Positions 48,507 to 53,460 of a stretch of 53,460 nt of DNA are shown here, one piece after another (the stretch's first letter is position 1; each line of letters begins with the position of its first letter). The stretch lies in NCBI GenBank assembly GCA_003136555.1, contig PLEW01000156.1, positions 7,252 through 60,711 of the forward strand, read 5' to 3'. The position numbers and the translations under genes are program-made. Below the pieces are notes generated by a model. It saw nothing but the letters and a program-made list of their open reading frames with translations. It ran no database searches and had not been told where the DNA came from. The stretch is from Planctomycetota bacterium. GTDB taxonomy: Bacteria; Planctomycetota; UBA11346.

Positions 48507-51230
48507 CTAGCCCTGCTCGAGCGAACGCCGGTTCTCCTCCTGCTGGCGCTGGCGGATGATGTCGGTCACCATGATCGCGGTATAGCTCGAATCGTCATGG
48601 TTGTGGCGGCGGCCGCGCTGGGAGCCGAACAGGGCATCCAGGACCGCGCTGAGCTGGTGCTGGCTGAAGGGCTTGGCGAGGAATCGCGTGCGCCGGTCGA
48701 GGAGATCCCGCGAGATGTTGTCCGCGTTGATCATGCCGCTCACCAGCACTACCGGCAGGCGATCGCCTTTTTCGCGCAGCGCCTGCAGGATGGTCAGGCC
48801 ATCGCGATCTGGCATGCGGCAGTCCACCACCAGGGCGCACAGGGAATCGCGCTCCTGGTCGAGGATGGCCTGGCAATGCACCCCGCCGGATGCCTGCTTG
48901 CAGGAATAGCCAAGGGAGGAGAGGGTCTCGACAGTGATCTCGCGGACCAGTTCGTCATCATCGGCGACCAGGATGAACTGGTTGCCGATGACCTGGGAGT
49001 CCGCCTTGACATGCTCCGTGACCGAGGTGCTGGCGGTCCGACAAGGGGTCAGAGCAATGGTGAAGGTGGTGCCGTGGCCGGGCTGCGATTCGCAGCTGAT
49101 CGTCCCGCCCACTCCCTGGATGATGCCCTGGACTGCGGCCAGGCCGAGGCCGTGGCCGTTCTCCTTGGTGGTGTAGTAGGGTTCGAAGATGCGGGCGATG
49201 GTCGATTGGTCCATGCCGCAGCCCTGGTCGCTGACCCGCAGCAGCACCACCTCGCTGTCGCAGCCAATGGTAATGGTGACCACCCCGGGGGAGCCCTGGT
49301 AGCTCTCCGCGGCATTGACGATGAGATTGACCGCGACCTGCTGGAACTGAGCCGGATCGAACATCACTGCGGGGATCGTCTGCAAGATCTTGACCACCGT
49401 GCTGACGTTGTCCGGCAGTGCATGCTTGACCAGCGCATCGATTTGGGTGATCTCCTCTTCGAGGTTGAGGGGCCGGCTCTCGATCGTGCCGCGGCCGGCA
49501 TAGGCGAGGATCTGCCGCACCAGACCCGAGGCGCGATCGACCGCCTGGAACAGGCGGTCGAGACGGTGCTTGCCTGTCGCCGGCATCAGAGGCGCGATCA
49601 GCTCGGCATTGCCGCGGATGGCGCTGAGGATGTTGTTGAAGTCGTGGGCTACGCCGCTGGCGAGCAGGCCGAGGCTCTCATGGCGCTGGGCGAGCTGGAG
49701 CTGCTGCTGCAGGTTCTGGCGATCGCTTTCAGCCTGGGCTTCCGCCGACAGATCGAGGAGTATGCCATCGAAGAACAGGCCGCGCTCGGTACGGGTCGGG
49801 GTGGCGTGCATCATCAGGTGGCGGTAATGCTCATGCCGGGGGTGTCGCAGGCGGAAACGGCAGCGCAGGGGCTGCAGGCTCTCCGAAGATTTGCGCAGCT
49901 CGGACTCCAGGCGGCCGCGATCTTCGGCATGGATCTGCGCGAACAGGTGATCGATGTCCTCCTGGTAATAGGTCAGCTGGTGGCCGAAGATGTCCACGAT
50001 CGAGCGGCTGGCCATATCCAGGAACGGGCGATCGCCAGGGAGCATGCGCATGCGGAAGGCGACATAGCCGTCGGCGGCATTGACCAGGTTCTGGTAATGC
50101 GCCTTGCTCTCGCTCAGGGAGCGGCTGTGCCTGCGCGAGACCAGGGCGAAGGCGATCAGCGCGAGCGTGCCTGCGATCATGCCGACGGCCAGCCAGGCCA
50201 TCAGGCGATCGTCATTGGTGGGCGTCTGGTAGATCAGCCCGGTCGGCACCTGTCCGGGCAATCCTGCATCGCCGAGCAGCGCTGCGATCCTCTGCAGCCG
50301 GTCGATGCTGATGTCACCGATCGGAAAGCGGTCGGGATCGATGGCATCGTAGGTGGCCGCAGCCTCGTCGAGCAGGTGGGTGCGGGTGTTCTCTTGGCCC
50401 TTGGTAGGGCGATCGGCGAGGATGTGCTCGATGATCTCGTCCTGGTGCACCAGGGCGTAAGCCCATCCCAGCAGGCTGGCCCTGCGGAAGCCATCGACGA
50501 GGGCGGAATCCTGGCGGTACAGCTGGCCACGGCAGAGCAGCACATCGCCAGGAAAGGCCTTCGGGCGCGGCAGCAGCCGGAGCGCGCGCGTTTCGATGCC
50601 CATGCGGTGCAGCCGCTGCCCCTCATTGGTGGAATAGCCGGCGATCAACGACAGTTCGCCCTTGGCGAAGCGCTCGAGGTCGTCCTGCTGCCGGGTGCGG
50701 GTGAAGAATGTGGTGGGATCGACACCGCACTGCTTGAGGCCCAGCCACAGCTCGGTCTGGGTCGAGCAGAGCGTGCCGGCCATGCGCTCCTTGGGCAGGT
50801 CGATGATGTCCTGGATGGTGACGTACGGGCTGTCGGCATGGACGATCAGGCTGAAGGGGCTGCGCTGGAAGAGCACCGCCACCAGGAAGAGATCGCGGCC
50901 GTCCTGCCATTCGATGAACGGTACTTTGCCGCTGACCGCGAAGTCGGCCTGGTTCGCCAGCACGGCAGCCATGGCATCGAGGCCCGGGCGATATTCCTCG
51001 ATGCTGACCTGCAGCCCTTCGTCGCGGTAATAGCCCTTGATGTCGGCGGCGTAGAAGCCGGCGAACTGGAACTGGTGGTAGTAGTCGAGCTGCAGCCTCA
51101 CCGGGCGGAGGTCGGCGGCGGCCAACTGGCCGAAGAGCAGGGTGCACAACATCACGGCTGCCCAGGCGCAGCACGTGCCATTCCTGCGATTTTGTAATGC
51201 CGGGTGCATCCCTGGGACAGTATGCGTCAT
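48507..51230 (-). CDS. Hybrid histidine kinase with periplasmic NMT1/THI5-like sensor
   Basis: This 907-residue fused sensor has a signal sequence (about 1-39) and a periplasmic NMT1/THI5-like solute-binding domain (about 44-320; DYYHQFQFAGFYAADIKGYY). A transmembrane helix (about 343-365) and a PAS domain (about 380-495) follow. The kinase core has acceptor H529 in GVAHDFNNIL and an ATPase domain with GCGMDQSTIARIF and GHGLGLAAVQGI; the C-terminal receiver has ADDDE and D803 in VVDCRMPD. The ligand may be a pyrimidine- or nitrate-like small molecule, which cannot be settled from sequence. An in-frame ATG at 51209 is an alternative start. No partner regulator is adjacent. Confidence 0.92.
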   Translation of the reverse strand: MTHTVPGMHPALQNRRNGTCCAWAAVMLCTLLFGQLAAADLRPVRLQLDYYHQFQFAGFYAADIKGYYRDEGLQVSIEEYRPGLDAMAAVLANQADFAVSGKVPFIEWQDGRDLFLVAVLFQRSPFSLIVHADSPYVTIQDIIDLPKERMAGTLCSTQTELWLGLKQCGVDPTTFFTRTRQQDDLERFAKGELSLIAGYSTNEGQRLHRMGIETRALRLLPRPKAFPGDVLLCRGQLYRQDSALVDGFRRASLLGWAYALVHQDEIIEHILADRPTKGQENTRTHLLDEAAATYDAIDPDRFPIGDISIDRLQRIAALLGDAGLPGQVPTGLIYQTPTNDDRLMAWLAVGMIAGTLALIAFALVSRRHSRSLSESKAHYQNLVNAADGYVAFRMRMLPGDRPFLDMASRSIVDIFGHQLTYYQEDIDHLFAQIHAEDRGRLESELRKSSESLQPLRCRFRLRHPRHEHYRHLMMHATPTRTERGLFFDGILLDLSAEAQAESDRQNLQQQLQLAQRHESLGLLASGVAHDFNNILSAIRGNAELIAPLMPATGKHRLDRLFQAVDRASGLVRQILAYAGRGTIESRPLNLEEEITQIDALVKHALPDNVSTVVKILQTIPAVMFDPAQFQQVAVNLIVNAAESYQGSPGVVTITIGCDSEVVLLRVSDQGCGMDQSTIARIFEPYYTTKENGHGLGLAAVQGIIQGVGGTISCESQPGHGTTFTIALTPCRTASTSVTEHVKADSQVIGNQFILVADDDELVREITVETLSSLGYSCKQASGGVHCQAILDQERDSLCALVVDCRMPDRDGLTILQALREKGDRLPVVLVSGMINADNISRDLLDRRTRFLAKPFSQHQLSAVLDALFGSQRGRRHNHDDSSYTAIMVTDIIRQRQQEENRRSLEQG

Positions 51231-51290
51231 CAGGATCGACTTGCCAAGAGCGTATCTGATTGCGGACGCAAGCCCGCGGCACGCCCAGGA

Positions 51291-51776
51291 TCAGCTTCCT
51301 GATGGCAGGCCGGGGGGCCGGTAGGCCGAGAAGGCGCCGGAGGCGAGCTGGGCATGCACCAGCACCATGGCCGCGGCATTGGCGAGGTTGTACGAGCGGA
51401 TGCTACCCAGTATCGGCAGATGGATGCTGCGTTGGCGCCAGCGCTCGTGCCAGTCAGCCGGCAGGCCGCGGACCTCGTTGCCGAGGATGATCACCTCATC
51501 GGCGTGGTAATCCGGCTGATCGAAGCGCAGCTCGCCGTACTTGCTGACCAGCCATGGCAGCCGTGTGCCGAGCCAGCCGAGGAAATGCTCGGGCGAGGGG
51601 TGGAGGGTCCAGGTCAGATGGGGCCAGTAATCCAGACCCGCCCGACGCAGCGCCTTCTCGCTGAAATCGAAGGCGCATGGGCCGATGATATGCAGTTCGG
51701 TCGCGAGCCCGACGCACAGCCTGCCGATATTGCCGGTATTGCCTGGTATCTGCGGCTGGTAGAGGGCGAGATGCAT
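51291..51776 (-). CDS. trmL: tRNA (cytidine(34)-2'-O)-methyltransferase TrmL
   Basis: This 161-residue SpoU-family (SPOUT) methyltransferase modifies the wobble base of leucine tRNAs. It shows the N-terminal LYQPQIPGNTGNIGRLC, motif 2 VIILGNEVRGLP and motif 3 LPILGSIRSYNLANAAAMVL, the knotted SAM site. Length is normal for TrmL. It is the gene upstream of the NMT1-kinase on the same strand, 60 bp away, and 47 bp downstream of mtnC. Confidence 0.93.
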   Translation of the reverse strand: MHLALYQPQIPGNTGNIGRLCVGLATELHIIGPCAFDFSEKALRRAGLDYWPHLTWTLHPSPEHFLGWLGTRLPWLVSKYGELRFDQPDYHADEVIILGNEVRGLPADWHERWRQRSIHLPILGSIRSYNLANAAAMVLVHAQLASGAFSAYRPPGLPSGS

Positions 51777-51823
51777 GGCTGTGGTTCCGGCCGATGGGCG
51801 TCAGGCTCAGGTCGCCTGGCGTT

Positions 51824-52513
51824 TCACATGCGGCTGAAGTCGCCGTGCACGGCGACCGGGAGCCCCGCCGGCAGCGGGGGGTTGCCGGGCCTCATCAGCA
51901 GCACCGCGTTCAGGCCTGCAGTTCGCGCGGCCTCGGCCTCTTTGAGCACGTCGGTGCAGAAGGTGACGCTCCCGGGCGGCCTTCCCCAGGCGGAGCAGAT
52001 GGTGAGATAGCTAGCCGGGGACTGCTTCGCCCCGCTGGTGGTATCATAGTGGCCGCTGATGAAGGGCGTCAGATCGCCAGCGATGCTATGGCGGAAGAGC
52101 AGCTGCTGGGCCAGCACGCTGCCCGAACTGTAGATGGCGATCGGCCGCTTGGCTCCCGACCAGGCGGCGAAGGCGGCGGGGACATCGGGATAGACGTGAC
52201 CCTTGATCTCGCCGGATTCGTAGCCGTGACGCCACACCAGTCCCTGCAGCGTCTTGAGCCCGGGGGCCTTGACGTCGGCGGCCATCTGACGGCGAGTGAC
52301 GGTGATCACCGCGTCGGTGCGCGGGAGCCGGCGTTCATCATCGCTGGCATCCTGCAGCACCAGGTCCATGGCCTGGCCCACCTCGCTGGTGGCGGCATGG
52401 GCGGTGACGAAGGCGGGGATGGCGCGCTTGGCGTACGGGAACAGCACATCATAGACGAAGCTGATCGCGGTGGTGGTCCCCTCGATGTCGAGCAGGAGGC
52501 AGCTATCTGGCAT
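51824..52513 (-). CDS. mtnC: Enolase-phosphatase E1 (methionine salvage)
   Basis: This 229-residue HAD-family enzyme performs enolisation and dephosphorylation in methionine salvage. Motif I is DIEGTT (D9, E11), motif II is IYSSGSVLAQQLLF, Lys is in GAKQSPASY, and the last motif is FCTDVLKEAEAA. The cap region contains HVYPDVPAAF. ATG 52513 is fixed by the family N-terminus; the frame remains open upstream only as an extension. No other mtn genes are in the window. Confidence 0.92.
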   Translation of the reverse strand: MPDSCLLLDIEGTTTAISFVYDVLFPYAKRAIPAFVTAHAATSEVGQAMDLVLQDASDDERRLPRTDAVITVTRRQMAADVKAPGLKTLQGLVWRHGYESGEIKGHVYPDVPAAFAAWSGAKRPIAIYSSGSVLAQQLLFRHSIAGDLTPFISGHYDTTSGAKQSPASYLTICSAWGRPPGSVTFCTDVLKEAEAARTAGLNAVLLMRPGNPPLPAGLPVAVHGDFSRM

Positions 52514-52614
52514 GGGCGGTCCTTGGGAGTGGCCCCGGGTCTGAGGGGGGGTTGTGCCGCGCCGCGCCCTGCTGTCCAGCCGTTGCTGGCCTGGGGCGGT
52601 ACGTTGCGGATGCC

Positions 52615-53460
52615 TCAGCGCCAGCGGACGATGAGGATCTCGTTGGCGGAGGCGTCGATCTCGAAGCCATCCCCTTCGGCGGTGGCCGGCAGGGCGTCGA
52701 GGGCTTTGCCGCTGGCATCGACCCGCCAGGCTTCTCGGATGGACGGTCCGCCGCTGGTCAGCGAGAGCGTGGCGCGCGCCCGCCGGCCCTCGCTCTCGGC
52801 CAGCAGCAGCTCGCCTGCCCAACCGTTGGGCCTGCTCGTCCACCACGGCACCAGATGGTCGGCGCCTTGAAGGCGGAACGCGCCGGGCAGGGCGGCCTCG
52901 CCGGTGAACGAGCGGCCGGGCACGGCCAGTGACAGGGCCGTGCGCGCGGGTGAGAAGGGGGTGCCCGCCTGGTCGTCGACAAAAAGGGCGTAGGAGGTCG
53001 CGCGATCCACCTGCACGAACAGATGACCGGCGTGCGCGGCGAGCGACAGCGCTCGCCCTGCGCACAACGCCAGGCCCTGGCCCGCCGCTTCGGCGAGCAG
53101 CGCCCAGCGCACCGCCCGCTGGGCCGCAGCCCGGGGGCTGAGCACACTGGCTGACTGCTCGACCTGCCAGCCCGCCAGCTCGCCGCCGACACGCAGGCTG
53201 GCTCCGCGATAGGTGGTGGGATGGTCGAGCACCAGATCGTCCGAGCCATGCCAGCTGGCCGACACCCGCAGCACCTGCTCATGGGCATGCAGCGTGTAGA
53301 TGATGTGCAGCGACCCCTCGCGCCCGCTGCGGCTGACCGCCACGCGCGCCCGCACCGGCCCTACCTCGAGGACGGTGGTCGCCGCGCTGGCGGACAGCGG
53401 CAGGCGGTACATGCTCCGCGAGCTCGTCGAGGGCCAGAGCCTCGAGTCGGTGCTCGATAC
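52615..53460 (-). CDS. Glycoside hydrolase family 38-like alpha-mannosidase, C-terminal part (5' end outside window)
   Basis: This is the last 281 residues of a larger protein; the frame has no stop up to the window edge. It is beta-rich and resembles the C-terminal domains of GH38 alpha-mannosidases: LEVGPVRARVAVSR, then HAHEQVLRVSASWHG, a VRWALLAEAAGQGLAL stretch, and the end EIDASANEILIVRW, which is the typical terminal strand. The catalytic N-terminal domain is not in the window, so the call rests on this domain pattern. ATG 53412 inside it is probably not the true start. Minus-strand neighbours are unrelated. Confidence 0.62.
   Translation of the reverse strand, partial: VSSTDSRLWPSTSSRSMYRLPLSASAATTVLEVGPVRARVAVSRSGREGSLHIIYTLHAHEQVLRVSASWHGSDDLVLDHPTTYRGASLRVGGELAGWQVEQSASVLSPRAAAQRAVRWALLAEAAGQGLALCAGRALSLAAHAGHLFVQVDRATSYALFVDDQAGTPFSPARTALSLAVPGRSFTGEAALPGAFRLQGADHLVPWWTSRPNGWAGELLLAESEGRRARATLSLTSGGPSIREAWRVDASGKALDALPATAEGDGFEIDASANEILIVRWR

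Noticed and set aside
48597-51197. An 866-codon open frame on the plus strand
   Set aside because: It is the antisense shadow of the NMT1 hybrid kinase; the translation shows no domain and no good start.
1-53460. tRNA or rRNA genes, CRISPR arrays, insertion sequences, integrases, defence systems
   Set aside because: I looked for them in the gaps and frames and saw none. The window looks like stable chromosomal core and accessory metabolism without mobile elements.

Overview
The window is GC-rich chromosomal DNA, densely coded on both strands, with many 1-11 bp gene overlaps. It comes from a diderm, aerobically respiring bacterium. A TonB-dependent receptor shows an outer membrane. Alternative complex III next to an A2-type caa3-like oxidase shows aerobic respiration. 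An ECF sigma factor paired with a FecR-PA14 protein, a YacL-like PIN-TRAM protein, GlnE and a QxDGS-repeat zinc-ribbon protein together fit the PVC group (Planctomycetota or a relative). That placement is inference and is not precise. I saw no rRNA, tRNA, CRISPR array, insertion sequence or prophage. No gap between genes exceeds about 205 bases, so there is no long non-coding stretch.

Layout. (1) 1-14167, plus strand: a respiratory super-operon, actB(partial)-C-D-E-F, a membrane cytochrome c, coxB, coxA, ctaA, ctaB, ctaG, a small membrane protein, coxC and an MFS transporter. It covers the quinol:cytochrome c step, the terminal oxidase, heme A synthesis and copper insertion. (2) 14204-19720, minus: a TonB receptor, an orphan substrate-binding protein and a hybrid histidine kinase packed with 1-2 bp gaps, a likely sensory operon. 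(3) 19924-23184, minus: clpS, then a three-gene operon of a catalytically dead signal-peptidase-like protein, an unknown membrane protein, and a zinc-ribbon membrane protein with a toroid-like repeat. (4) 23324-27972: gmk (+), then a minus-strand run of HTH-receiver regulator, long-chain prenyl diphosphate synthase, pcnB and truA. (5) 28117-31907: heptosyltransferase-like GT9 and a STAS protein (+), PIN-TRAM and ubiE/menG (-), and a PTPS-family enzyme (+). (6) 31953-37710, minus: an ECF sigma factor with a clear ECF-type promoter and its FecR-PA14 partner; NUDIX, GldG-like and ABC-2 permease genes; riboflavin synthase. (7) 37810-48466, plus: glnE, a four-gene BMP-type nucleoside ABC importer, a DEAD-box helicase and an ankyrin protein. 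(8) 48507-53460, minus: an NMT1-domain hybrid histidine kinase, trmL, mtnC and the C-terminal part of a GH38-like alpha-mannosidase that runs off the window.

How it fits together. The prenyl diphosphate synthase and the UbiE/MenG methyltransferase can supply the quinone (probably menaquinone) that complex III oxidises. Two sensory modules join a solute-binding domain to a hybrid kinase, one as separate genes (region 2) and one as a fusion (region 8). The least explained systems are the pseudo-signal-peptidase operon (20337-23184) and the TonB/SBP/kinase operon.
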